The notes under the pieces are model-generated. The model did not search any database, was not told where the DNA came from, and saw nothing but the letters and a program-made list of their open reading frames with translations. Below are positions 14,831 to 22,867 of a stretch of DNA of 32,283 nt, piece by piece. The stretch lies in assembly GCA_038326995.1 (NCBI GenBank), contig JBBQKP010000012.1, positions 1 to 32,283 of the forward strand, in the 5' to 3' direction. Position 1 is the first letter of the stretch; each line of letters begins with the position of its first letter. The translations under genes and the position numbers were made by a program. The stretch is from JBBQKP01 sp038326995 (GTDB lineage Bacteria > Planctomycetota > Phycisphaerae > Tepidisphaerales > Tepidisphaeraceae).

Positions 14831-14849
14831 CACAGGTCGGAGACCTGTG
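14831..14849. terminator. CACAGGTC hairpin between convergent genes
   Basis: CACAGGTC-GGA-GACCTGTG is a perfect 8-bp stem with a three-base loop, followed by CCACC. It is 55 bases past prfA and 53 bases past the end of the convergent ABC gene. There is no T-run on either strand, so it may be a REP-like element or a weak bidirectional terminator. Confidence 0.5.
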
Positions 14850-14902
14850 CCACCATTGCTAGCCGGCGGGACCGGACTCTGACCAATGCTCTGAAACGGC
14901 GA

Positions 14903-16879
14903 TTACGTTCGCTTTTCAGTGTTCTCGGGTTGCCACGGCCTGTCCTGAGCGTTTGCGGCAGATGCGGGGCTCGGCTGGGCGAATTTTCGCATGCGCTTGA
15001 TGTGCGAGGGCGAATCTTCGGAGTCGTCGTTGTCGCCGTAGACCTGACCCAATGCGACGTTGCGGTAGTAGCCCGCCTGGCTGATGAGCTGGTCGTGCGT
15101 TCCGCGCTGCGTGATCTGGCCGTCTTCGAGCACGAGGATGAGGTCGGCGATTTTGACGGTGCTGATGCGGTGGGCGATGAGCAGAACGCTGCGGCCGTGC
15201 ATGACGTTGGCCATCGCGCGGCGGATCAGCTCTTCGGTCTCGCTATCAACCGCGGCCGTGGCGTCGTCGAGCACGACCACGCGAGACTCGGCATTGATCG
15301 CACGCGCGATCGCCAGTCTTTGCCGCTGTCCACCCGAGAGATTCGCGCCGCGCTCGCCGATGGGCGTGTAATAGCCTTTGGGCAGCGTCTCGATGAACTC
15401 GTGTGCCTGAGCAAGACGTGCGGCGGCTTCGATCTCGCCCGGCGCGTCGTTGCGGCGACGTTGTTCCGGGCGGCCGTAGGCGATGTTCGCTTCGATCGTG
15501 TCGCTGAAGAGATAGGTCTCTTGAAAAACAAACGCGACGTTACGCCGCAATATGGAAAGATCGAGGTTCTTCAAGTCCACACCATCAAGTGTGACGCGGC
15601 CTTCATCGGGGTCGTAGAAACGCGCGATCAGATTTACCAGTGTCGTCTTGCCCGAACCCGTCGGCCCGACGATCGCAACGATCCCGCCCGCGGGCGTCTC
15701 GAAGCTGACATTTTTCAGAACGGGCTTGCCCTTTGAGTAACTAAAGTTGACGTTCTCGAACGCGATTTTTCCCTGGCCGATGGGAAGCGGCTTGGGGTCG
15801 ATCGCCTCGGGCACGGTGGACTTGGCCATCAGAACTTCGTGCAGCCGCCGGGCGCTGACGATTGCGTTTTGATATTGCTCGCTGATGACATTCACGTTCT
15901 GAAGTCGGCCCAGGATCATGCCCATCGCCCCGCCGAGAATGATCAGGCTGCCGACAGTCATCTCGCCGCGTGCGATGATGTAACTGGCGAGTAGAAACAG
16001 CGAGAGATGTGAGACCGTGCTGATGAGCCGCATCACGGGCATGTAGTTGGCGAAGAGTTTGATGCGCGTGCGAACCTTGGAATAAAAATTCTCGGCCGCG
16101 GCGTTGTACTTGTTGACCTCGTGCTTCTCCGTCGCGAACGCCTTGATGACGTGAACGCCCGCGATTGCCTCAGTGATGAGACTCACGTTCGTGTCTTCGG
16201 CCTCCATGACGGCCTTGGCGGCGGGTTGGACCTTCTTGCCCCAGCGCGTCGTGTACCACACCCACACCGGCAGCGGCGCGAGCGCCAAGAGCGCAAGCCA
16301 GATGCTGCGCGAATACAGCAGTTGAATATTCAGCAACACCACCAGCACAATATCGAGCGAGGTCAGAATCGCCGTCTGAATAAACGCACGCACGTTCTGC
16401 AAATCAGACAACGCGCGGTTGATGAGCTGGCCCGAGCTCATTCCGTCGTGAAACGAAAAGCCGACGTTCTGCAGTTTGTCGTACACCGCTTCGCGAATGT
16501 GAAACACCATCCGCATGCTGAATTTCATATTCGACATTTCGCGCAGGTAGTTGAACACGGCACGGAGAACCACCACGCCCATCAGCAGCGTGACGACCCA
16601 TCGAATACCAGCCGCACCGGGATCTTTCGAGAGAATCCAGTTGAAAAAGCCCTCGCTGCTGGCGGACGCGGACAGGCCCAGCGTCTTGATCTGATCAATC
16701 GTCTGGGCCGAATAGTCCAGCACGAGAACTTCCGTGCGGACCATCGCGATGAGAAAAAGGCACGCCAGAACCAGTTCGACTTTTGCGGGCGCGAGGAAGC
16801 CGAACATCCAGCGAAGGAGTTGGCGATTCGTCGGGCCGGCGCTCGGAACTACGGCCAGAGGGGTTTGGATTTCATCCAC
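14903..16879 (-). CDS. ABC exporter half-transporter with Asp in place of the catalytic Glu
   Basis: The 658-residue protein fuses an ABC-exporter membrane domain (about 20-345, six helices) to an ATPase domain. Motifs are Walker A GPTGSGKTT (405-413), Q-loop Gln453, signature LSGGQRQR (514-521), Walker B VVVLDDATAAVD with Asp538-Asp539, and the switch His570. The residue after the Walker B Asp is normally Glu; Asp here predicts a slow or inactive ATP site, as in one half of asymmetric heterodimers. The partner is probably the half-transporter at 20797. A charged C-terminal tail of about 50 residues follows. The start is GTG 16879. The substrate is unknown; lipids, drugs or peptides are possible. 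Confidence 0.92.
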   Translation of the reverse strand: MDEIQTPLAVVPSAGPTNRQLLRWMFGFLAPAKVELVLACLFLIAMVRTEVLVLDYSAQTIDQIKTLGLSASASSEGFFNWILSKDPGAAGIRWVVTLLMGVVVLRAVFNYLREMSNMKFSMRMVFHIREAVYDKLQNVGFSFHDGMSSGQLINRALSDLQNVRAFIQTAILTSLDIVLVVLLNIQLLYSRSIWLALLALAPLPVWVWYTTRWGKKVQPAAKAVMEAEDTNVSLITEAIAGVHVIKAFATEKHEVNKYNAAAENFYSKVRTRIKLFANYMPVMRLISTVSHLSLFLLASYIIARGEMTVGSLIILGGAMGMILGRLQNVNVISEQYQNAIVSARRLHEVLMAKSTVPEAIDPKPLPIGQGKIAFENVNFSYSKGKPVLKNVSFETPAGGIVAIVGPTGSGKTTLVNLIARFYDPDEGRVTLDGVDLKNLDLSILRRNVAFVFQETYLFSDTIEANIAYGRPEQRRRNDAPGEIEAAARLAQAHEFIETLPKGYYTPIGERGANLSGGQRQRLAIARAINAESRVVVLDDATAAVDSETEELIRRAMANVMHGRSVLLIAHRISTVKIADLILVLEDGQITQRGTHDQLISQAGYYRNVALGQVYGDNDDSEDSPSHIKRMRKFAQPSPASAANAQDRPWQPENTEKRT

Positions 16880-17041
16880 AGAGCGATAACGCTATCACGT
16901 GAGCGCGGTAGAAAGCAAGGGGAATCTGAGCGGTTTCGCAATCGCGTCTGTCTGCAATGCAATTCGATCGCGAAGAATTATGTCTCGCGTTTGGAGGTTC
17001 TGACCTAAAGATTATCAGACGCATTGGTCGATGAGTCGCTT

Positions 17042-17641
17042 ATGGGAGTGATGATTGACGACGCGTCGCTGGATACCCTTTCCCTGGGCCTGCAAACCGT
17101 GGGGGATGTGCTGGGTCACGTCGCGCGAGATGATCGGCTGGTCGTGCATCTCACGATCGACGGCAAGACGCCCGACCTGGATCAGATCGATGTGATTCGC
17201 CGGAGTCTGGTGCGCGACCACGTCGTTTATGTCGAGACGGTCGACCCGAGTGCCATAGCGCACGAAGTCCTGGCGGAGGTCGACAAGCAGTTGAACGAGG
17301 CACAGGTGCTGTCGGATCAGGCCGTCGCGAATCTGCGGCAAGGCGTGTACAACGAAGCGCTCAAGCGACTGGGAACCTGTTTCAAGAGCTGGAGTCTGGC
17401 ACGTGAGTCGCTCGACAAAGTGTCGAGACTGATCAGGCTCGACCTCGAGACAACACTCGTCGACGGCACGCCGATGTCGGAAGTGATCGCCGACTTCGCA
17501 AAGCAACTTGCAGAAATTCGCAGTGCGCTGGAGTCGAAGGATTACGTCATGCTCGCCGACACGCTGGCATTTGAAATGAAGCCGGCCGCACAGAAATGGC
17601 GCGGCGCGCTCGAGGTCGTGAAGCGCAGCATCGGTCAGTAA
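17042..17641 (+). CDS. Hypothetical protein (about 199 aa)
   Basis: This is a soluble protein with an N-terminal alpha/beta part (LGLQTVGDVLGHVARDD, then RLVVHLTIDGKTPDLDQID) and a long helical C-terminal half with leucine-spaced charged helices (VLAEVDKQLNEAQVLSDQA, YNEALKRLGTCFKSWSLA, VIADFAKQLAEIRSALES). I do not recognise the family. ATG 17042 is preferred; a TTG six codons upstream (17024) and an ATG three codons downstream are alternatives, and no Shine-Dalgarno decides. It is divergent from the ABC gene and followed by a terminator-like hairpin, so it is probably monocistronic. Coding quality is good on residue makeup. Confidence 0.7.
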   Translation: MGVMIDDASLDTLSLGLQTVGDVLGHVARDDRLVVHLTIDGKTPDLDQIDVIRRSLVRDHVVYVETVDPSAIAHEVLAEVDKQLNEAQVLSDQAVANLRQGVYNEALKRLGTCFKSWSLARESLDKVSRLIRLDLETTLVDGTPMSEVIADFAKQLAEIRSALESKDYVMLADTLAFEMKPAAQKWRGALEVVKRSIGQ

Positions 17642-17670
17642 AAATGGTTTGGTGAGGAATGAATTAAATA

Positions 17671-17694
17671 AGCCGCGCACGATGCGGTTCTTTT
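17671..17694 (+). terminator. Terminator formed by a GAGCCGCG-family arm
   Basis: AGCCGC pairs with GCGGTT (one G-T pair) around the loop GCACGAT and is followed by CTTTTT. The sequence AGCCGCGCACGATGCGG is recognisably one arm of the dispersed inverted-repeat family (13461, 24768, 26294, 30194). A repeat arm therefore appears to serve as a Rho-independent terminator 30 bases past the stop. Confidence 0.65.
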
Positions 17695-17763
17695 TCGGTA
17701 GCAAGATCGTGGTGCTTCAAGTGATACATTGATCCGCTCTAACGCCGCCGCCACCGATTTGCG

Positions 17764-18882
17764 GTGTACATCGGCTATACTTCCGCCGTGCGGCTTACGA
17801 CTTACACACCCAATGTCACCGGCGCGATCACCAGTGGAATCACCGGCGCGATCACAGGTCCACGGTCCATCGGCGCCGTCTCGACGCTGCGCCTAAGCAT
17901 CACCGACCGCTGCAATTTTCGATGCCTCTACTGCATGCCCGAGGACGGCGTCCAATGGCTCGCCAGCGAATCCGTTCTCACGAGCGATGAGATCATCCGC
18001 GTAGCTCGGGTCGCATTCGAGTTCCACGGCATTCGCCATTTCAAAGTCACAGGCGGCGAGCCGACGCTTCGAAAAGACCTGCTCGAACTCGTCACCAGGC
18101 TTCGCGGCATCGATCCGTCGGTCGAATTATCGATGACGACCAACGGCTTTGCGATGGCGACACTGGCCGGGCCGCTTCGAGAGGCCGGCCTCGAGCGCGT
18201 CACGATTTCGCTCGACAGCCTGCGCGAAGACCGCTTTGCCGCGATCACCCGCACGGGCAAGTTGCCCGTCGTGCTCGCCGGATTGTCCGCGGCCCTTTGC
18301 GCAGGATTTTCACGCGTGAAGCTCAACTGCGTCGTCATGCGAGGCATCAACTACGACGAAATCGCGGACTTCGCGAAGCTGTCACTCACCTTGCCGATCT
18401 CTGTGCGGTTCATCGAGTACATGCCGCTGGGCGATGCGCCACTGAGCGAGGATCGTTTCGTGGGCGAGGAAGAAATGATGCGGCAGATTACGGATGGCGT
18501 CGGAGCAATTGCACCAATAACACTCAGTACCCCGGTCACACCCGATGCCCCGGTCGCACCCGACGCCCCGGTTGCACGCATCTCTCCTGCGCGCGGCCCG
18601 GCCAGGGAATACGCGTTCCAACACGCAAACCCCCTCGGCACGCTGGGCTTCATCAGCGCGATGTCCAATCCGTTCTGCTCCACCTGCAATCGGCTTCGCC
18701 TTACCGTGCAGGGCGTTTTGCGCAGCTGCCTCTTCGAGGGCGGCGAGGTTGAGACACGCGCGATGCTCAGGGACGGTTCACCCGACCACGCGATCGCAAA
18801 CGCCATGGTCGAGTGCGTTATGAAAAAGCCCGACGTTCACAGCCAGCGCGGCTACACGCCCATGAGCCGCATCGGCGGATGA
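17764..18882 (+). CDS. moaA: GTP 3',8-cyclase MoaA (molybdenum cofactor synthesis)
   Basis: MoaA is a radical-SAM enzyme that converts GTP to 3',8-cyclo-dihydro-GTP, the first step of molybdopterin synthesis. The 372-residue frame has the radical-SAM motif DRCNFRCLYC (Cys50, Cys54, Cys57), TGGEPTLRKD (96-105), and the second 4Fe-4S site NPFCSTCNRLRL with Cys305, Cys308 and Cys322. It ends in the conserved diglycine. Two low-complexity stretches are unusual: GAITSGITGAITG near the N-terminus and an 18-bp repeat (PVTPDA, PVAPDA) at about 257-271. The start could be GTG 17764 or GTG 17788. No other moa gene is in the window. Confidence 0.95.
   Translation: MYIGYTSAVRLTTYTPNVTGAITSGITGAITGPRSIGAVSTLRLSITDRCNFRCLYCMPEDGVQWLASESVLTSDEIIRVARVAFEFHGIRHFKVTGGEPTLRKDLLELVTRLRGIDPSVELSMTTNGFAMATLAGPLREAGLERVTISLDSLREDRFAAITRTGKLPVVLAGLSAALCAGFSRVKLNCVVMRGINYDEIADFAKLSLTLPISVRFIEYMPLGDAPLSEDRFVGEEEMMRQITDGVGAIAPITLSTPVTPDAPVAPDAPVARISPARGPAREYAFQHANPLGTLGFISAMSNPFCSTCNRLRLTVQGVLRSCLFEGGEVETRAMLRDGSPDHAIANAMVECVMKKPDVHSQRGYTPMSRIGG
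18532..18576. repeat. 18-bp in-frame repeat inside moaA
   Basis: Two full 18-bp units and a half unit start at 18532, 18550 and 18568 (CCGGTCACACCCGATGCC, CCGGTCGCACCCGACGCC, CCGGTTGCA). They encode Pro-Val-x-Pro-Asp-Ala repeats in a loop between the two cluster domains, probably a tolerated slippage insertion. Confidence 0.75.
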
Positions 18883-18966
18883 CTTTTGAAGAACAAGATT
18901 CGTGACGCGCATTCGATCTTCATCGGTTGACCCGCTTCGGGTTGTGCGCATGCTCGCGGCAACGCT

Positions 18967-20679
18967 ATGCCCACGCCCGATGAACAGCCTGCTCCGGTTG
19001 CTGCACCGCACTCAAGCGATGCCGACGTCGGGCGTAACGCACGCGTCATCGGCGCGATCACGCTGGTGAGCCGAGTTTTGGGACTCATCCGCGAATCCCG
19101 CGCGGCCGAGGCGTTTGGTGCTTCTGCGGTGTGGAGTGCGTTCACGTTCGCGTTTTCAATTCCCAATTTATTCCGCAGGCTCTTTGGCGAAGGCGCACTC
19201 TCGGCCGCGTTTATTCCACTGTATTCCCAGTCGCAACAAGGAACAGGCGCATCAGATCGTGAAGCTTCAAAGCAATTCGCCAGCGCCAGTGTCAACCTCC
19301 TTCTGCTCATTCTTCTCGTGCTGACGATCGTCGGCGAGATGCTCTTGCTCGGCCTGTTAATGCTGGTGAGTCGGCCCGACTATGTGCTGGGCCTGCGTCT
19401 GACGATGGTGATGCTTCCTTACGTCATGCTCGTATGCGGCGCGGCATTTTGCGGCGCGATTTTGCAGGTGCACCAACGCTTCGCCGTCACCGCTGCCACC
19501 AGTCTCGTGCTCAATGCGTTTCTCATCGCCGCAATTTACCTGGCCGGAAGTCGACTCGATCTCACGACCGAATCGGGCAAAGAACAGGGCGTGGTCTGGC
19601 TCGCGATCGCGGTGCTGATCGCTGGCGTGGTGCAGTTGTTGATGCTGATTCCGTCGCTTCGCGCGGTCGGCTTTCGCTTTGACGTGCGGGCCAATCTCAA
19701 GTCGCCGCTGGTTCGCAAGATGTTGATCCTGAGCGTGCCGGTGGCGATGGGTGCGGGCGTACTTCAGATCAGCACGCTATTGGATAAATCGATCGCGTTC
19801 TTCCTGGCCGGGGGTGACGGCCGAACGCATTTTCAGTTGCTGGGCGCGAGCATTCGCTACCCGATGGAAGAAGGCGCCGCCGCCCGACTGAACTGGGCGC
19901 AGTTCATGTATCAGTTTCCGCTGGGCGTGTTCGCGATCGCACTGGCGACGGCGATTTTCCCGAAGCTCGCAAGGTCGGTGGAATCTAACTCAAGTGCCGG
20001 AACAAGTGTTGGTTCTGGTGTCAGTACTGGTGTTAGTCCAGGCGCGAGCGAAGAGTTCAAACGAGTACTGTGCCGCGGCATTGAGTCATCGCTATTCATC
20101 GGGATTCCCGCGACGCTGGGCATGATGCTCGTCGCGATGCCCGCAGTACGATTGCTCTTTGAGCGCGGCGCTTTTACGGCGCACGACACGTACCTCACCG
20201 CCGTCTCGACGGCCATCTACTCCGCGGCGATCTGGGCGTTCTCCTTGCAGCAGATTCTCAACCGCGCGTACTACGCACTTCACGACACACGCACGCCGCT
20301 GGTGTGGGGCGTTTGGAATCTGCTGATCAACCTCGCGGTGGAGATTCCGCTGATCTGGACGGGGCTTGGCGAGAGCGGTATGGCCGTCGGCACGCTCGTC
20401 GCGTTCACCGTGCAGGCGATTGCGATGACATGGATTTTGTCAAACCGCCTCGGCGGACTCGGCCTGTCGAGCGTGGCCTTGCCGGTGGGCAAAATGCTGA
20501 TTGCGACGGCGGTCATGACACTCGCCTGCCTTGCCGCACGGTATATTCCACTGGACGCCATCGCGCCCGCAAAACTCCGACAGGCGTGCGAGCTCGCGCT
20601 GGTGATCGCCGTCGGCGGCGTGGTGTACTTCGCGGCGTGTGCGGTGATGGGCGTGAGGCCGCTGCGCGGGTCACGTTAA
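18967..20679 (+). CDS. murJ: Lipid II flippase MurJ (MviN)
   Basis: MurJ moves lipid II, the peptidoglycan precursor, across the cytoplasmic membrane. The 570-residue protein has about 14 membrane helices and family motifs: TLVSRVLGLIRE (32-43), SIPNLFRRLFGEGALSAAFIP near residue 64, FPLGVFAIALATAIFPKLAR near 317, and LFERGAFTAHDTYLT. Full length is normal; a Gly/Ser/Thr-rich insertion (SAGTSVGSGVSTG) at about 340-360 is not. It starts at ATG 18967, 84 bases past moaA on the same strand, with no clear Shine-Dalgarno. A class B penicillin-binding protein lies 2.2 kb away, which supports a functional cell wall in this organism. Confidence 0.94.
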   Translation: MPTPDEQPAPVAAPHSSDADVGRNARVIGAITLVSRVLGLIRESRAAEAFGASAVWSAFTFAFSIPNLFRRLFGEGALSAAFIPLYSQSQQGTGASDREASKQFASASVNLLLLILLVLTIVGEMLLLGLLMLVSRPDYVLGLRLTMVMLPYVMLVCGAAFCGAILQVHQRFAVTAATSLVLNAFLIAAIYLAGSRLDLTTESGKEQGVVWLAIAVLIAGVVQLLMLIPSLRAVGFRFDVRANLKSPLVRKMLILSVPVAMGAGVLQISTLLDKSIAFFLAGGDGRTHFQLLGASIRYPMEEGAAARLNWAQFMYQFPLGVFAIALATAIFPKLARSVESNSSAGTSVGSGVSTGVSPGASEEFKRVLCRGIESSLFIGIPATLGMMLVAMPAVRLLFERGAFTAHDTYLTAVSTAIYSAAIWAFSLQQILNRAYYALHDTRTPLVWGVWNLLINLAVEIPLIWTGLGESGMAVGTLVAFTVQAIAMTWILSNRLGGLGLSSVALPVGKMLIATAVMTLACLAARYIPLDAIAPAKLRQACELALVIAVGGVVYFAACAVMGVRPLRGSR

Positions 20680-20700
20680 GAAATGTGCTTTCCCACGCTT

Positions 20701-20766
20701 AGCCGCCAGCTTGCCGGCGCTTTGACGGACTCGACTTGCACAACAAGCGCCAGCAAGCTGGCGGCT
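20701..20766. repeat. AGCCGCCAGCTTGC inverted repeat between convergent genes
   Basis: The arms (20701-20722 and 20745-20766) are 22 bases each and complementary at 21 positions, with a 22-base spacer. The outer part reads AGCCGCCAGCTTGCCGGCG. The element sits 22 bases past the murJ stop and 31 bases before the end of the convergent ABC gene, a typical place for a REP-like hairpin that could end transcription from both sides. Confidence 0.82.
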
Positions 20767-20796
20767 ACACCGGATTCAACGGAATCGGTTCCATTC

Positions 20797-22761
20797 CTAC
20801 ATCACGTCTTCGCTCATCACCCCGCCCACGAACTGTTCGTAGAGGTGTGCGTACTTTCCGCCCAGGGTCAGGAGCTGGTCGTGCGTGCCGCGTTCGACGA
20901 CTCGGCCCGCGTCGATCACGAGAATGAGGTCCGCGTTCATGATCGTGGAGAGTCGATGCGCGACGACGAACGTCGTGCGGCCTTTGGTCAACTTCGCGAG
21001 TGATTCCTGAAGCAGCAGCTCGGTCTGCGTGTCGACGGCGCTCGTGGCCTCGTCGAGCATGAAGATTTTCGGGTCCGCCAGGAATGCCCGTGTGAAGCAG
21101 ATGAGCTGACGCTGGCCGAGTGAGAGGCTCGCGCCGCGCTCGCCGACCTTGGTGTCGTAACCCTGGTTGAGCTTCATGATGACGTCGTGCGTTCCCAGCT
21201 GAGTCGCGGCGGCGACGACCTCTTCGGCGGTCGCGAGGTCGTGGCCGTACTTGATGTTCTCCATCACCGAGCCGGTGAAAAGATAGTTGTGCTGCAGGAC
21301 CAGGCCCATCTGCTTGTGCAGGCTTTCGCCCTGCACGTTGCGAATGTCATGGCCGTCGACAAGGATGCTTCCCGACTGCGGCTGATAGAAGCGGGCGATG
21401 AGCGAAATGATGCTGCTCTTGCCGCTTCCGGTATGGCCAACGAGCGCGACGGTCTGCCCGGGCAGGACATCGAAGTTGATGTCGTGCAGGACGGTTCGGT
21501 CGGGAACGTAGCCGAAGGTGACGTGGTCGAACGTGACGCGCCCGACGACGGCGGGCAGGGGCTTTGCGTCGGGCATGTCGCTGATCTCGGCCTTGGTGTC
21601 GAAGAGGCCGAACACGCGCTCTGCCCCCGCCATCGCCTGCATGAGCGTGTTGTAAAAGTTGCCCAGCGTCAGGATGGGGTTCATGAACAAATCCCAATAC
21701 AGGAACGCCGCCACCACCGCGTTCACGCCGACTGCGCCGCCCTCGTCTTTGAGTTTGCCCGAGGCCACGAGATATCCGCCGTAGAGCAGAATGACAGCCT
21801 TGCCGAGAAAGCCGACGACCGACAGTGCGGGCTGATACACGCCGTTGAGTCGGGCGATGCCGATGTTGTTGGAGGTGTTGAATTCCTGAAGTGCGTTGAA
21901 GGTTCGGAGGTTGGGGTCTTGCCTGTCGAAGGCCGTCACCACGCGGACGCCGGTGATATTTTCCGCGAGGTTCGTGCTGACTTTGGTGAACCCTTCACGC
22001 ACGACCTGCCACTGGTAGCCGATGCGTTTGAGGTAGATGCGGTTCATCACATACAGCACCGGCGCGAGCCAAGCGACCGCGAGAAACAATCGCCAGTCCG
22101 TGAACCACGCCATCATCGCCCCGGCGAAGACCATCGTCAGCACGTTCAGCAAAACCAGGTCAACGCCCCACACGTTCACTTCGCGCATGCTGTTGATGTC
22201 GCTCGTGCACCTGCTGATGATTCGCCCGAGCTTGGTTTTGTCGTAGTAGCTCATCGAGAGCTTCTGCAGGTGCGCGAACATCCGTTTTCGAAGCGCGAAC
22301 TGCACCTGCTCGCCCGCGCCGGTCATTACGATGATGCGAAAGCGGTCGATCAGCACGATGACGATGGACGTGCCGAGCCAAATGCCCAGAACGACCAGGA
22401 TGTACCGCATCGTCGGGCCGATCTCTTTCGATCCGCCCGCCGCGACGCTGATCACGTGCTCTTCGAGCACCTTGATGATTTGCTGGATGTAAAGCGGACC
22501 GAGCAGGCCGAGCACGACCACGACGACGCCCACCGCGATGCCGGTGAGGTATTGCCGCCAATACGGGCGATACTCGTCGAACAAACGCCTGAGCAAGGTA
22601 AAGTCAATCTTCTTATAGCGCTCTTCGTCGCTCTCCTGTTCGAACTTGGGCAGGAGAATATCGAGCGGGGCCGAGGCTTTGTCGGCGATCTCGCGTGCGG
22701 CGAGTCGGTCTTTTGATTTCTGGCTCTTGCCAAACCATCCGGAAAGCAGGGGCACGGGCAT
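20797..22761 (-). CDS. ABC exporter half-transporter with LSLGQ signature
   Basis: The 654-residue protein has a cytoplasmic N-terminus of about 70 residues, an exporter membrane domain (about 71-385) and an ATPase domain. Motifs are Walker A GHTGSGKSS (442-450), Q-loop Gln490, signature LSLGQRQ (546-552, Leu for the first Gly), Walker B FMLDEATSAVD with catalytic Glu571, and His602. Thus it has a normal catalytic Glu but an altered signature, the mirror image of the half-transporter at 14903. In a heterodimer its own ATP site would be completed by the partner's LSGGQ and be active. It is transcribed from ATG 22761, divergently from the penicillin-binding protein gene. Confidence 0.92.
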   Translation of the reverse strand: MPVPLLSGWFGKSQKSKDRLAAREIADKASAPLDILLPKFEQESDEERYKKIDFTLLRRLFDEYRPYWRQYLTGIAVGVVVVVLGLLGPLYIQQIIKVLEEHVISVAAGGSKEIGPTMRYILVVLGIWLGTSIVIVLIDRFRIIVMTGAGEQVQFALRKRMFAHLQKLSMSYYDKTKLGRIISRCTSDINSMREVNVWGVDLVLLNVLTMVFAGAMMAWFTDWRLFLAVAWLAPVLYVMNRIYLKRIGYQWQVVREGFTKVSTNLAENITGVRVVTAFDRQDPNLRTFNALQEFNTSNNIGIARLNGVYQPALSVVGFLGKAVILLYGGYLVASGKLKDEGGAVGVNAVVAAFLYWDLFMNPILTLGNFYNTLMQAMAGAERVFGLFDTKAEISDMPDAKPLPAVVGRVTFDHVTFGYVPDRTVLHDINFDVLPGQTVALVGHTGSGKSSIISLIARFYQPQSGSILVDGHDIRNVQGESLHKQMGLVLQHNYLFTGSVMENIKYGHDLATAEEVVAAATQLGTHDVIMKLNQGYDTKVGERGASLSLGQRQLICFTRAFLADPKIFMLDEATSAVDTQTELLLQESLAKLTKGRTTFVVAHRLSTIMNADLILVIDAGRVVERGTHDQLLTLGGKYAHLYEQFVGGVMSEDVM

Positions 22762-22867
22762 AGGCGGTCAAGCATACCGGCGATGCGGGGAATTGCCCGC
22801 AATCTCAAAGGGTGTGCTGAGTGACGGCCGCTCAAGGGTTAAGTCGCATCCGTCCGATAAAGAACAA

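Noticed and set aside
22646..22867. A 74-residue N-terminal extension of the penicillin-binding protein
   Set aside because: It runs through the start of the divergent ABC gene. ATG 22868 gives the normal short tail plus membrane anchor.
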